A stretch of 64,000 bases of DNA, taken from positions 1,054,001-1,118,000 of the forward strand of contig CM062380.1 in the NCBI GenBank assembly GCA_031310005.1, in the 5' to 3' direction. The notes below the pieces were generated by a model. It did not search any database. It was not told the DNA's origin and worked only from the letters and a program-made list of their open reading frames with translations. Made by a program: the position numbers and the translations under genes. Shown here in pieces: positions 1 to 13,107 of this stretch (within the stretch, counting starts at the first letter, position 1; every line of letters starts with the position of its first letter). This DNA comes from Dactylellina haptotyla (lineage: Eukaryota > Ascomycota > Orbiliomycetes > Orbiliales > Orbiliaceae).

Positions 1-1750
1 TGCCTCCATAGCACCGATCCACCAACGAAATTCGTCCTGTTACATTACGATTGTTAGTGAAACAAGATCTATCCATCAAGGGATACCGAAGTACTGACCT
101 CTGTGGGCATAGAATCGGAAAAGACATCAACTCTTGTGGGTCGTTCCGCATCGGCACTGGCAATAATGGCGTTTCGGCGAAACTTGATGGTACGGTCACC
201 ACCGGTGACCTCGTATATATGTCTCGAGTCCTGCCAGCCTATTTCATTGTTAAGTTATATCAGCCGCCGTATTTCTAGTCGTGATGTAGAAAGGATATCT
301 CTCACCTTTGATTTGGCACAGACGGTAAACGGAACGGTTGGTGTCTGGGTGATTGCCAATGCACACTCTCGCGAAGCATCCAACAGTGGCATCTTCGAAC
401 CCAGGGTATGCCCAGTATTTGGCGACAGTGCTCCTCCCGACAATCAAGAGCTTGATATCTGACAGAGCAGCCTCCTCGCTTCCCTTCTTGGATGCGGAAG
501 CCTTCTCCTGTGAAGCCCAAACAGGCTGGCTGCCCTGCCCTTCACCATCGCTATCCGAGTCTTCTCCCTCCGAACGATCAGCAGACATGTCTCTTTTCTT
601 CTTCTTGTTTCGATCCGAGGCGTCAGCCCCAGCCTTCCTAGCGCTCTTCTCGTCACGTCTCTTCACGAGCTCGTTGAGCTGCGCGTTCTTTCTTGAATTC
701 AGACTTCGCTTTGCCGAAGACTCTTCACGGGTAGAACGTCTAGCTCCGGATGCGGCGAGAAGCTTGTCTGCTTCTTTCTTCTTATTCTTCTCCGCGTCTC
801 TCTTTTGCTGTTGGAGACGGGCTTTCATCTCGCGTGCTTCAGTCCATCGAGAGATTTCATCGGCACGGTCAGCAAGGATCTGTTCCCTTTGGAATTCGGG
901 GAGGGCATCGATTGCAGCTTTGTCCTTGGGGTCCTTGTAAAGTTGTTGGTACGGATAGACGTGGCCGGGTGTTTTGGCTCCACCGTCGAAGTCATCATCG
1001 TCGTCGTCACTAGAAATTGGTTCGCTCGCAATTCCGACGGAAGAGTTCTCGGAAGCAGACATTGCACCGCCGTAGTCACTAGATGAACGTTTGCGTTTCG
1101 CGGGCATCTTGTTAGCCGTCTGGTCGTTTGATTACTTGACTGAGGTTTATGGGGAGATGTGGATTTTGGAAGGGAACAGAGATGGAGAGGTGCTAATGGA
1201 TAGTGAGATGTGATGTCGAGGAGTGCAGATATATGTGCGTTTAGAGCACGTCCACAGCCAAAGAGGGCCCCTCCAAACTACACGCACAACAAGAAGGGTT
1301 TCTTTTCTCCTTGAACATAATACAATGAGGGATAGAACACACGCCGGGGGTGAACACTTACTCCTCATCATCCGAGTCGCCGCCCTTCCCCTTCTTCGCC
1401 TTCTTCGCGCCAGCCTTCGCCCTCTTCTTTGGCGGGCTGCTCGCATCGTCTCCTGGTGACGGTCTCTTCCGGCCACCGGCCGCCCCTTTCCTCACAGGAG
1501 CATCTTCCTCGTCCTCCGAATCCGCAGCCCGTCTCCTCGCCGGCGGTGGCGATGGAGAGGTAACAACCGTGGTAGGTTTCTTCTTCCCCCGCTGACTGCC
1601 AACCGTGCTGTCGCTAACAGCACCTTCGGATTCGTCACCGGAATCTTGGTGCTTACGCCCGTCGCCGCGGTGGTCATTGTCGGATTGCTCGCCCTCATCG
1701 CCGCCGAGGCCGAGAAGCTCATTGTCGAGATCGTCGAAATCGTCAGACAT
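1..1750 (-). CDS. RTF1: RNA polymerase II-associated Paf1 complex subunit Rtf1 (3' end outside window)
   Basis: Rtf1 is the Paf1-complex subunit whose Plus-3 domain contacts elongation factor Spt5; it promotes H2B ubiquitination and transcription elongation in the nucleus. The acidic, lysine-rich N terminus (MSDDFDDLDNELLGL) is typical of the family. It is followed by a coiled, charged middle and a Plus-3 domain starting at SDIKLLIVGRSTVAKYW and containing VYRLCQIKG. Exons read as 1750-1362, 1078-306, 238-99 and 36 to the window edge. All junctions are GT-AG and keep frame; intron 1 is long (283 bp) and has CTAAC about 22 nt before its acceptor. The last visible residues (DEFRWWIGAM) are the usual end of the Plus-3 domain, so the C-terminal tail lies outside. 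Family call is firm; intron 1 is the least certain junction. Confidence 0.9.
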
Positions 1751-2489
1751 CCTGTTTCTATGATATCCGTATACGACTCGGAAGGAGATAGGTAAACCGC
1801 AGGGCAGCAATCACGGATTGCCTTTTATGTCTACTGTGGCACAGGAGCAGAGAATGGATTTGATGTAATGCGTGTATGGATTTGTATCGAAGCTCCTGGA
1901 TTTCGGGGTACCGATACGCGTCTAACGCTGTCCGGAACCGAACTCTAATACCCCGAGGAGGGTCCGGTGGGTATCTACGGTAATCTACAGCTGACTTCGG
2001 GCTCGCAGGTCGACGTGTAAGGAGGAATCGGACGCTTCGGAGGTTTACCAGGCTGGGCGAAGAGGGGAGAAAATAAGGGGAATTGGAGAGGGCGAGGGTT
2101 TTGGGAGGATGTGAAAAATGGCGCTTTGGTTTCGATTGGAGAAAGAGGACAGACGTCAGTTCCAAGCGAGGCCGCCCAACACAGCCAACCTGCTTAGCTA
2201 AATGCCGTCCTGAACGTGCACCGGCCGCCGCGGCGAGCTGCAGAAAAATGCACTGGCAGGGATGCCACCTGCTCTGCAGTGTACATGGTATACGAGTGGA
2301 CGGTGCGGTATTCGAGAGTGGTAAATAAATGAGTAGAAGATTGCTTATCATTGCCCGCGGGCTGTAGGTACTTGGTCGTAACAGAAGGCCGTTCACAAAT
2401 AAAAAACATAAATTCACAAAATAAAGAAAGAAAAAAGAGCTATATAAGCGGTAGTTCTATCTATATATATGTCATATCAGAACACCCCT
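1751..2489. other. Intergenic: RTF1 promoter and SLT2 3' region
   Basis: No supported gene. The right end next to the SLT2 stop is AT-rich, as expected for a 3' UTR. The left part must hold the RTF1 promoter. A 219-codon open frame on the minus strand has low-complexity, non-protein-like composition and is not annotated. Confidence 0.6.
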
Positions 2490-4207
<1,718 letters not shown>

Positions 4208-5377
4208 CGCGGCTGCGTGTGCGGTTGAAGTCCTGCTCGGAGGGGTTTCTCTGCGGTTTGCTGGACGGGTGGTGTGGCCTGGGCACAAAAAAGCTTCGGG
4301 CGAAGGTTGGTGTTGATAAGGGTGAGACTATCAGACAATGTGTTGCAGGTGGGGATGATCCTCAACGACGGCAGTTCGGACGGGTCTCAGCTGTGTAGCT
4401 GTGGAGATGCGGCGTATATAAGGGAAACCGAGGAGAGTTCGAAGGACCGGAGACGGACGCAGCTTGAGCCTCGAGGAGGGTTCCAGGTAAGCAAGCAAAA
4501 GGGGGGATCAACAGAAAGCTCGGGCTCCTCAGCGCTAAGCAAAATAACAACGGCTGGGTGCTGCTGCGAATTGGAGGGGTCCGTTCATGCGGGAAGAGGG
4601 GCGAGGAAAAGGAGCCTATCTCAATTCGATGCTCGATGCTGAGAGCTTCAGGAAGGGCCAGCCGGTGCGAGAGGGGTGTCCTGGGGCTTCACTTTGTTCG
4701 ATGTCCACATAACGTGATTCAAATACAACCGATGATTTTGCTCTGAAATTCTTTGCAACCTCGGGTGCTGCTGAAGCTGAAACCGTTTCTGAGGTAAGAT
4801 ACACGCCTTCTCAGGTCATCATCAAGATCGAAGCGATATCTCTGCATATTGTCTTACGGGGCTGAACAATGCTGTTCAAAGCGCATGGGTCTCGAAGATA
4901 GGGCTGGTGGCGGTGGAGCTCCTCGGCCGCACGGATAGCTAGCTAGCTATACAGTGCACCAGACTAGCCAAACCATAAAGAAGAAAATCCCAATCCGTGG
5001 AAATTCGAAACCGAAAACTGATATATCTCTATTCTCCTAACATTTGAGTCCAGTCCATGAAACCTCGAAGCTAAGAGAATACCTGAGAATTCTGATAAAT
5101 ATCGATAAAGCACCAATACCTTGGATGTTGCCGTGCCACACGGCGAAACCCAGGACGAAACATTGAGCAAACATTAGAAAGCTTCAAGAGCATGGGTCCA
5201 GCAATGTCCGTCTTTCGATTTCAATTGAAAGAGAATCCTAAAATATTACACTGGAAATCTTCGAACTTGGTATACCTCGCGTATTACTATCTATTAAATA
5301 TATATATCCTAAATCTATAATACATTAATAAGAGCGCATAAGGCTTATAAAGAAAGTGCAAATGGCATCTAAACCGG
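4208..5377. other. Intergenic: SLT2 promoter and 3' region of the F-box gene
   Basis: About 1.2 kb without a convincing gene. Open frames here (for example 4274-4642 on the plus strand) have random composition. The SLT2 promoter and 5' UTR should lie in the left part. No further signal recognised. Confidence 0.5.
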
Positions 5378-6257
5378 TTATTTGAAAGGCATGATATCAG
5401 TATAAACGCATGCATCAGCCTCCAACCCATCTCCAAACCCAACCTCCATACAAAATTTAATAGCGCCCACCTCCTGTATATGCCGATCTAGATCTTCAGC
5501 TTCCCGCCTATTCTCAACATGCTCGTAAAGAGCCTCCTCGAAAGTCTTCTTTAATAAATCCATCACGGTTACATCCTCCGCAAACTCTAAAATGTTCGAA
5601 TTTGGATGTATCCCGCAGTTCTTATCTCGCGATGAAAACTGTAGCTTAACCTTGACGGTATCCCCCTTTTCTACCATTTCTGGTATCCTCGTTCTCCCAT
5701 TTATAATACCCGCAATATTTTTGTAAGAATCCGGAATCCTTAGGAAAGCCGGCTCGTTGAGAAAAGGACAGTCGCCGAGTTTGACGAGATCGAAACAAAG
5801 CTCTTCTTCCTCCTCCTCCTCATAGACTTCCTCGAGAGGCAGGCATTGCTTAACTCGCAGGGTTAGATCGTTTATCCCCGATACACTATTTGTGACTATG
5901 CCCTTTAACGACGAGTTCCTTTGAGTACCGGTAGATCCTGAATTATAAAGATAGCCTTAGACGTATTAGTAGCCCGTAATAACCAAACTTTTTAGAAACA
6001 TTATGAGACGTTGACCTCCAACCTATGAATTTGCAGAAAGGAGAATTGCAATCCTTCCACCGGAATAACAGTTGATGGACTTTATATCTAGCATTCGAAT
6101 TCGAGGGCCCTTTGTATCGACTATCCCGAAATTTATTTAGAAAAAATATCTCTTGCCATTTCCTGCTAACCTGACTTGCAGGTATCGCGTCACTGAACTC
6201 AAGGTATTCCAGAATCCCTTGGTGGATCTCAGGCGGCAGATCTGATATTTTTAACAT
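5378..6257 (-). CDS. F-box protein, same family as the gene at 56877
   Basis: Probable substrate adaptor of an SCF ubiquitin ligase. Two exons (6257-5984 and 5937-5378) around a 46-bp intron give 277 residues; the frame closes exactly. The N-terminal F-box starts LPPEIHQGILEYLEF and includes SQVSRKWQEI. Further on are an acidic run of E residues, GDCPFLNEPAF, and EDVTVMDLLKK. The same landmarks in the same order (HQLLF, CPFLNEPAF, EDVTV) recur in the F-box protein at 56877-57644. The donor GTTATT is not the best consensus, but CTACTAATAC inside the intron is a strong branch site. No leucine-rich or WD repeats are visible, so the target-binding region is of unknown type. Confidence 0.8.
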
Positions 6258-7159
6258 TCCTTTCTAAATTATCTCTAGAAAATTCGGGAAAAAAAGAATA
6301 TGTACTCGAATAAAATAAGGTTTAGGGTCCCTGCGTATGCGGTACGATCTGCCAACAATGCAAGGGATGTAAATTCTTAAATTTGGCCCGTGCGCGCTTC
6401 GTGAAGGTTACACATATTAATATATTTCTCATCTACCTCGCGACGACCATTTATCTATATTTATATATATAATTGACTTCCATGCTGACTCCAACGGGTC
6501 CATGGAATAGACCCAGTAGTGTTTGCACGGGTTTGCCGTCGGGAAACCGCGGATTAGCTCATATCGGACGGTGGCATCGCGATATCGCTTACCGACCAAG
6601 CCTCGTCAGCCAGAAACATTCAAGACGCCCAGCCTCTGGAGTTGGCACTGAAATGACGAGACATAAGACGGTACTTATCGTATAAAGCTGACCAAAGTGG
6701 ATACTGAAGTATCTTTCAAGCCATTCACTCTTAACGTTCGTATGGGCTGGAAGCAGGTTATTCCGGGTTAAATACTAGCTAGCCAGTACAATTGCCGAAA
6801 TATGCCGATCAACGCCTATAGGAATGGCCATATAGCCAGAATATTATATTAAAAACATTGCGTTAATCCCCACTATATTTATATCGTTCGCTGATATATC
6901 TATACTTACAAGAGCAAGGGAAACCTCATCGTTCGAGGTCATACCTTTCCTAAATCACAACATCCCCATGGGGGAGAGTATAAAGAATAATGTGAAAACC
7001 ATGAATATTATGCTATAGAATAATACACAAGAGCGCCTAAATCCAGACCGCTCGCACAATTAAAAACCAAAAGAATTCAGGAACGCATACGCCAGCCAAA
7101 ACTCGCCCGCCAAAAATACAAAATACGTCAAACTCCGAATTACTCAAGACAATACTCCT
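6258..7159. other. Intergenic, AT-rich
   Basis: Holds the promoter of the F-box gene at the left and the 3' region of the phospholipase-D-like gene at the right. AT-rich with TATATA-type runs around 6455-6475. No gene seen. Confidence 0.5.
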
Positions 7160-8992
7160 TCACGCCTCTGGATCGTTCCGCTTCTGCCGCGGGACCCCAT
7201 CAACTCCGTAACTCAATTCATAATCTCCCTCGCCTCCTGTTACCCACCCGCTGCCTTTTAAAACTTCTAATCTTCCCGCGAGCGCATTAACCAGTGCTTG
7301 CCTGACTATCCCTGCCTTGGCTTTATTCAAAAACAGACCGATATTGACCTCTTGTGATGTGACCCAGCTCGCCCTGTCCGCATTCCCGGAGCCTAGCATG
7401 ACGACCTGTTCGTCAACGATCAGGCACTTGACGTGGCTCTTATCATACCATGTCAACTTGTGGTTGTCGTTCGGGTTCTTTACGAAGGGGGGGAGCTGGG
7501 GCCGTTTTGTAGGGTTGTATTGGTATACGAAGAACCCGCCCGTCTTAATGGCGCCGTCGGGTGTGGTTTCTTTAAACTTTCCGACCTCTTTTACCATCTT
7601 TTGTAGACACTTATCCGTTGTGGTGCCCGCGGTGACCAGCTGCTCCCACTTCATCATCCCAATGGAGGTCACGATTTCCACCGTAACACCCCGCTTGACA
7701 GCTCGGACCAGGGCATTCATAATAGGCTTCGCCGTCACATTCGGCGTGTGTAGATAAATAGACTCCTCGGCACCCTCTATCGCAGCAAAGATGAAGGCGT
7801 TCTGGGGATTGCTGAGGTATCCTTCATCGTTGTCCGGCCCTTTCTCCAATATCGCACCCATCAACTTCCTTATAATTCTCCATATAATCTGCACTTCTCC
7901 CAGCGGCCACACAGGCGGGAAACTCCCCTGTTCCGGATGGGGTAGAAATATCGTTGGCGCCCATCCCAGCCATTTGGACTGATTGACGGGCGTCCCCTTG
8001 AATTTATCCATGATGATCGACCCGCCGCCCTCGTGCACCGTGACCGGAAAGCTCTCCCACACCCTTTCGAACTCTTCGGGCCCAGGCTCTTCCCCGACCA
8101 TCCACACGGACTCCCAGTACCGTACGAACTGTTTCACCACGTTTATGGTACCCGTTGTCGTCGCTTCTGGGTCGCAGATGTATGTGGTTGCGCCTTCCAG
8201 CCATTCCTCCCAACTAAGGTTCGCACTCGGGACCACCAGCATCCGACGGTCCACAATCATGTATTTCCCATGCAGCAGGCCGACGGGTCGGAAAAACAGG
8301 GATTTAACGGTCAGATCGATCTTTCCTTTGAGGTACGTCGGATCCGCGAGGCCGAGTTTCTTCCATTCCTTTTCCTTCCATATTCGGCCTTTTGGGTTCC
8401 GCGTGTGCAGCACTTTTTGCAGGAAGCCGCTGCTGGAAAAGCAAATGTGTACTTTTAAAATGTTGTCCGTGCCTCGCCGTACGTTTTTGAGGGTCTGGCG
8501 GGTAGCGAGGACTTCTAATGTGCGGTTTAGGGTTCTGACGGATGCTGATGATGGGTGGAGGAAGCCGGTGACGATGATGACTTCGTATTCGGCTTCGAGA
8601 GCTTTGGCGCATTGGAGGTTTGTGAGGGATTCGCCGGTGCCGACGTCATAGCTCGAGAGATAGGTTTCAGAAAGCAGGTCTTCTATAGGGTGCGCGAGGG
8701 AGATAGGATCATCGAGACGGGTCGTAGATAGGGTGCGGCCGTCATCATTTTTATCTTTCTTGTCGGATGCGGCTTTGGAGGAATGGGACTGGAGGACATC
8801 GCAGAAGGAGTGGGCGATTCGCTTGTGGGTTTCGCTGAGGTTCAGGCGAGACGTGAACCAAGAAGCGACCTTGGGGGGCAGGTGTGAGTATTTCGGGTCG
8901 CGGCAGACGCACGGCTCTATCGGTCGAGAATGCGAGGATGAGGATGTTATCTGATCGGCGGGCGGAGACGCATTCAAATCCGTCATACCCAT
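7160..8992 (-). CDS. Phospholipase D-superfamily protein with two HKD motifs
   Basis: Intronless gene of 610 codons. Two catalytic HKD motifs (H-x-K-x4-D) are visible: HGKYMIVD at residues 241-248, followed by VVPSANLSWEEW, and HVKCLIVD at 520-527, followed by GSGNADRASW. Both keep the asparagine expected after the motif. This is the two-repeat layout of phospholipase D, cardiolipin synthase and related phosphotransferases or nucleases. No PX, PH or C2 domain of the large Spo14-type phospholipase D is seen, no signal peptide is evident, and the N terminus is serine-rich. It is best called an uncharacterised fungal PLD-family enzyme; the substrate (phospholipid or nucleic acid) cannot be told from sequence. 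Confidence 0.88.
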   Translation of the reverse strand: MGMTDLNASPPADQITSSSSHSRPIEPCVCRDPKYSHLPPKVASWFTSRLNLSETHKRIAHSFCDVLQSHSSKAASDKKDKNDDGRTLSTTRLDDPISLAHPIEDLLSETYLSSYDVGTGESLTNLQCAKALEAEYEVIIVTGFLHPSSASVRTLNRTLEVLATRQTLKNVRRGTDNILKVHICFSSSGFLQKVLHTRNPKGRIWKEKEWKKLGLADPTYLKGKIDLTVKSLFFRPVGLLHGKYMIVDRRMLVVPSANLSWEEWLEGATTYICDPEATTTGTINVVKQFVRYWESVWMVGEEPGPEEFERVWESFPVTVHEGGGSIIMDKFKGTPVNQSKWLGWAPTIFLPHPEQGSFPPVWPLGEVQIIWRIIRKLMGAILEKGPDNDEGYLSNPQNAFIFAAIEGAEESIYLHTPNVTAKPIMNALVRAVKRGVTVEIVTSIGMMKWEQLVTAGTTTDKCLQKMVKEVGKFKETTPDGAIKTGGFFVYQYNPTKRPQLPPFVKNPNDNHKLTWYDKSHVKCLIVDEQVVMLGSGNADRASWVTSQEVNIGLFLNKAKAGIVRQALVNALAGRLEVLKGSGWVTGGEGDYELSYGVDGVPRQKRNDPEA

Positions 8993-10306
8993 GGTTTGGC
9001 TGTGGACGTGGGAGGTTGGTTGGTTGGTTGGGGAAGGAGGTAAGGGCGCAGTTGACGTTATTCAGCGTGGTGTTGAGTGCGTGTGTGCGGTGTGTGCGCG
9101 GTGTTGTTGGCCAGGTGGACTGGCGCTGGCTGCTATTTAAGAGCCCGCGGTGGGGCCGGCCAATCTCGCGACCGCCAGCCGGAAGCGTGTCCACGCCCGC
9201 CGTGAACAAGTGTCTTGCAATGTATGCCCGTTGACGCAGTATCCTCTCCTCGAAAACTGGCTTTCTACCGGATCCGTTTGGTGGGCGGCTTGTTGGTCGA
9301 ACCTGTTACCAGCTACCCCGTAAAAGCTCTTGGGAGAAGGTCCCGGCCAAGACAAAGGGGGCTGCGGGTATCACCGTAGTTTAGCCTTGCCGCGCACATT
9401 CCAGTTTTTACCTAGTTTGGGCATGCGGCTGGAACGGGCATCGTGCGCTACAAACATGGTTAGGACGGCCATCTGATGCAGGCGGGTGATGATGTATGAT
9501 GCAGCTCATAAAGGTGGTACCTGTGAGATATCTAGATTGGCATATTTGTGGCATTTGGATATCGAATTGGATCAGTCTTCGTGATCCCAAACAAATCCGG
9601 ATACTCATATACTTCTATAAATTTAGGAAGGTCTAATCAGAGTCGTCCAATCCAACCAACTCGAATGCTATCTTCAGTCAAGTCGACGTCCGAGAACATC
9701 TTCTACATGCTTGTTCGTCCTCCAACTCGCTCCTTCTAAGAATTGATATTTTTGGAATACGTATATGATATGTATTCTGGCAAAATATGATTGAGAATAT
9801 CAAAAGAATATATGACATGGGAATCGGTTTCAAATCAATTTCTCTCGCCTGACTTTTTGGTTTGTTTCCTGCTTTATTAACGTAAAATAAACGGTCAACA
9901 GTCAACAGAAAAGGACGTAAATATATATAATATACGATTAATTGCACCTTAGTATCTTAAGCAAGGCCCTTGATTTGAATATAATTATGCAACAATTTGG
10001 CTCAAGATGCCAGTATCCTGTTTCTCATTCAACCTATTCAATAAGGTAACACGCCCCAAGAAATTGATTCTCTGCAGCCCTCCATGGCTTTTCTGCAATA
10101 TCTTCACAAGTGGTTCAAAAATAAAGAGGTAGCCTCCCGAATAACTTTCATGTCTAGCCGTAGTACGCAATATAATACAATAGATAATACTGCTGAGAAA
10201 GATAATATACAAGAAGAACCCCCAAAACGACAAAAAGTTATTAATACAAGCAAAGTAAATCCGCGACAACGCTCCAGCTGTGTTAGATCTATACCTGTCA
10301 CCTAGT
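8993..10306. other. Intergenic: PLD-gene promoter and SAS10 3' region
   Basis: 1.3 kb without a supported gene. A short TTGG repeat lies at about 9014-9031, just upstream of the PLD-gene start. AT-rich DNA near 9730-9960 and 10080-10300 looks like 3' UTR and spacer of the SAS10 gene. Confidence 0.5.
9014..9031. repeat. Short (TTGG)n microsatellite
   Basis: Four tandem TTGG units 20-40 bp upstream of the PLD-gene start codon, in its presumed 5' UTR (CCAA on the transcribed strand). Confidence 0.7.
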
Positions 10307-12250
10307 TCACGAAAACTTTACGGACTTGATAACCTTCGTCCTGATACCCGTCGCCTCACCGCTATACGCGCCCGTCGGCGGCTTATAAATCGCCTTCTTA
10401 CTACCAAGCTTCTTCTTCGCGGCCTCGAACTTCTTCCTCTTCTTGACACGCGGGTTTCTAACATCCTTCTTCCGGTGTGGAGTCAATCCCTTATTCTTCT
10501 CGATGGTGTAACCGATAGCCCGCTTGCCAGTAACCGGGTCTATCGTCTCTGTTTCTACAACTCGTTCTCTAACCTCTGCTGCTTCGCGTTCAAGTTTCTT
10601 CTTCAGTTTTTCTAGCGCTGTTTTCGATGCGACATTGTTATAGAATTCGAGTGCGTCGTTATCCACGGCATCGTCTCCTTCAATCTGCTCCTTCAGCGAC
10701 ATGCCGTTGGTGAGGTCGTTATCGTCGTAGTCGCTATCACCGCCCAAGTCTGAGCCCAGGCCGTCTTTGGTACCTCTCTTCTGTGCTTCGGCGTTCAGTT
10801 TTTCCATGCGTTCCTTATTCCTCTCCTTACGCGGTAGATCCAGATCACCACCTGCGTCTCGGCCGGCACGATCTCTCTTGCTCGATTTCTGGTGGATCTG
10901 GGCGGTGTAGAATTTAAGGGACTTCTTTCGCTTTGCTTTCTCCTCAGCATCGGATTCGTAGATGAAATCTTCATCACCGAAATCGTCATCCTTAAACTGG
11001 ACGAGGGCTTTGGATTTGATAGGTTTCTGGCGGGTTGTCGAGGAAGGCAGGAGGCCGTCGAGGTCCTTGAGGCGAGCGTCGGATTTCGCGAGACGTTTGG
11101 CTTCCTTGGTGTCTGTCTTCGATTTGGATTTTTTGGCCTTCTCTTTGATACCGTTAACTTCCTTCTTCGCCTTAACATCTTTGACAACTGGCTGAACGAT
11201 TATCTCAGCTGCTTCGCTGTCGCTGATCTCGACATCCTCTTCGTCATCCAGGCTCATATCTCCCATATCCTTATCGAGCTGTAACGGCGCAGCCCCCGGC
11301 TCCGGTGTGGCTTCATCCTCCATCTTCTCGACCTCCAACCATTGCAAGCGCCACTTTAGTAATGCGTCCATTATATCGTGATCTCGAAGGTCCACTACCT
11401 CGCCCTCCGGCCTCGGTTTTGTAAGAAAAGCAAAATACATCGACAGTGTAGCTAGGTAAGCGGATAGTATGATCCACCTCTTCCTTGCGATCGAAGCTGG
11501 ATTCGTTCTCGATTCGGCCTTTGCTGTTATTGAGTCATAGAGCGGGGCGAGTCGCAAGTAGTCACTCTTCAGTGGTCCGAATTCAGGGTGTAGTAGTTGC
11601 ATTAGTTCCATTTTATCCTTGTCCGATTTGGGGATCTCGATCTTTCTGGTCCCCGTGACCTCTAGATCCATATCCTCGACATCTGGTGCGCTGGATTTGA
11701 CACCGTTGACATCTTTATCGCCAGACTGTTTCCAGTCGGCCTCATCGACACCGAAATCCTGCGCAGACATGGATTGCAGCTGTCGTTTCTGTATCCGCCT
11801 CGCTTCCTCTTCTTCCATCGCTGCATCCTCTTCATCCTCGATATCGTTTGCATCATAGAAATTCTTTCTCGATTTACCCCAGTCGGCATACTCGTCTTCG
11901 ATCTCTTCTTCATCTTCTTCGTCGTCGTCGTCTGAGTAGCCTGCGCCGTTGGCCGTTCGGCCGCCTAGCTCATCTTCCTCGTCCTCCTCATCCGAGGACG
12001 GTAATTCGGCCAAATCAAGAACTTCCTCCTCTTCACTATCTTCGAAGGCAGCATCCCGATTTAAACGACGGCGTTTGGTGGAAGGGTCTTCGTCGAATGC
12101 AACTCGGTCCTGGTTCAAGTAGAATTCGTCCTCGGAGTCGGCAAGGTCTTCGTAGGTGGTCAACTTGCCAACTTTGGCGTCAGCTGGGTCAACAGCACGG
12201 GGACCGCTGGGCTTAGAGTCCCCGCGTGACCGCTTAGATTTTCGGGCCAT
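10307..12250 (-). CDS. UTP3: Sas10/Utp3, U3 snoRNP small-subunit processome protein
   Basis: Nucleolar component of the small-subunit processome, needed for 18S rRNA maturation; the yeast orthologue Sas10 was also linked to silencing. Single exon, 647 codons from the chosen ATG. The N-terminal third is strongly acidic (runs of D and E) with YADWGKSRKNFYDAND. The central Sas10/Utp3/C1D segment contains LLHPEFGPLKSDYLRLAPLY. The C-terminal Sas10 domain is basic (GLTPHRKKDVRNPRVKKR) and ends in the typical GEATGIRTKVIKSVKFS. The start at 12250 has a strong ACCATGG context and gives the usual M-A-R-K beginning; an in-frame ATG five codons upstream is possible. Confidence 0.93.
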   Translation of the reverse strand: MARKSKRSRGDSKPSGPRAVDPADAKVGKLTTYEDLADSEDEFYLNQDRVAFDEDPSTKRRRLNRDAAFEDSEEEEVLDLAELPSSDEEDEEDELGGRTANGAGYSDDDDEEDEEEIEDEYADWGKSRKNFYDANDIEDEEDAAMEEEEARRIQKRQLQSMSAQDFGVDEADWKQSGDKDVNGVKSSAPDVEDMDLEVTGTRKIEIPKSDKDKMELMQLLHPEFGPLKSDYLRLAPLYDSITAKAESRTNPASIARKRWIILSAYLATLSMYFAFLTKPRPEGEVVDLRDHDIMDALLKWRLQWLEVEKMEDEATPEPGAAPLQLDKDMGDMSLDDEEDVEISDSEAAEIIVQPVVKDVKAKKEVNGIKEKAKKSKSKTDTKEAKRLAKSDARLKDLDGLLPSSTTRQKPIKSKALVQFKDDDFGDEDFIYESDAEEKAKRKKSLKFYTAQIHQKSSKRDRAGRDAGGDLDLPRKERNKERMEKLNAEAQKRGTKDGLGSDLGGDSDYDDNDLTNGMSLKEQIEGDDAVDNDALEFYNNVASKTALEKLKKKLEREAAEVRERVVETETIDPVTGKRAIGYTIEKNKGLTPHRKKDVRNPRVKKRKKFEAAKKKLGSKKAIYKPPTGAYSGEATGIRTKVIKSVKFS

Positions 12251-12627
12251 GGTTATGGCTGGCAATGGGTATGTACGAGGGAAGTGCGGCGGATGGTGGC
12301 TCTGTCGAGTTTGAAGCTTTTGGAGATTCTAAAATTTGGGCGAGCCGAAATTTTTTTTTTTTTTAGCGACAAAGCGAGTTGCCGCGCCAAGACATCGGCC
12401 CCAGCCAGCAGCAACCCTGCCAGACAGCTCTCACCGAAATTACGTAGAGACACCAAGCACAATTCTACCAGACCCACCAAATCACCGGCTTCAGACCCCA
12501 CGACTTCAGATCGGAGACATGATACCCGGCTATTCGATACTCTAGCTCGCCTACGATACACTCAGCGCCTCTTCTCCCCTTTTCCGCCGCTATAATCACG
12601 CACTTGCGGCCGCAATAGATCGCCGAA
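12251..12627. promoter_or_regulatory. Bidirectional promoter between SAS10/UTP3 and MIM2
   Basis: 377 bp between two divergent starts. A run of about 16 T at 12348-12364 is the kind of poly(dA:dT) tract that keeps promoters nucleosome-free. No clear TATA box is seen, in keeping with housekeeping genes. Confidence 0.6.
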
Positions 12628-13107
12628 ATGTCGAATCCCTCGATCGACCTCTCCTACTCCCAGACGAGTGCTGCCAGTTCTTACCTTGGAGCCTCCGCCC
12701 TCTCCTCCTCCGATAATAATGACGTGGAATCGATAGGATCAGAATCCACGGAACGTGATGTGGACTCAGACGCGGAGTTGGAGTGGCAGGAATCCATGAA
12801 GCAGCTGGAGATGCTGCTGACCATGGTCCTCATTCCATTCGCGGGGAAATGGTTAGGGAGACGCTGCGCCTTCTGGGGTAAGTCCTCTTAAACAAGCCAT
12901 GCCATTCTCAAAACGGCAGATCGTGAGAAAGGGCCAGGCTATAATTGGCTGGGTGGATAGGTGGATGGATGGCTAACATGATCTGGGAGCGCAGCGTGGG
13001 CGAAAGCTATGGAGTGGAAGTACCCCGTTGATGTCGTGATAACATCGAAAGCAGAGTACAGAGTAGGCGGAATCGCCGCAGTCGCGTCAGTTTCACCTTC
13101 GATATGA
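12628..13107 (+). CDS. MIM2: Mitochondrial outer-membrane import protein Mim2
   Basis: Small subunit of the MIM complex, which with Mim1 inserts alpha-helical proteins into the mitochondrial outer membrane. Two exons (12628-12877 and 12995-13107) give 120 residues in frame. The intron has donor GTAAGT, branch site GGCTAAC and a CAG acceptor. After a Ser/acidic N terminus come ELEWQESMKQLEML and a single membrane segment (LTMVLIPFAGKWLGRRCAFW). A short C-terminal part follows (KAMEWKYPVDVV). This layout, acidic N terminus plus one helix plus WKYP-type tail, is what I recall for fungal Mim2. The call rests on memory of the family. Confidence 0.72.

Noticed and set aside
1758-2417. 219-codon open frame on the minus strand
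   Set aside because: Low-complexity, Leu/Ser/Arg-rich composition, no family motif, lies in the RTF1 promoter/SLT2 3' region; taken as chance.
7983-8651. 222-codon plus-strand open frame
   Set aside because: Antisense shadow of the phospholipase-D-like gene.
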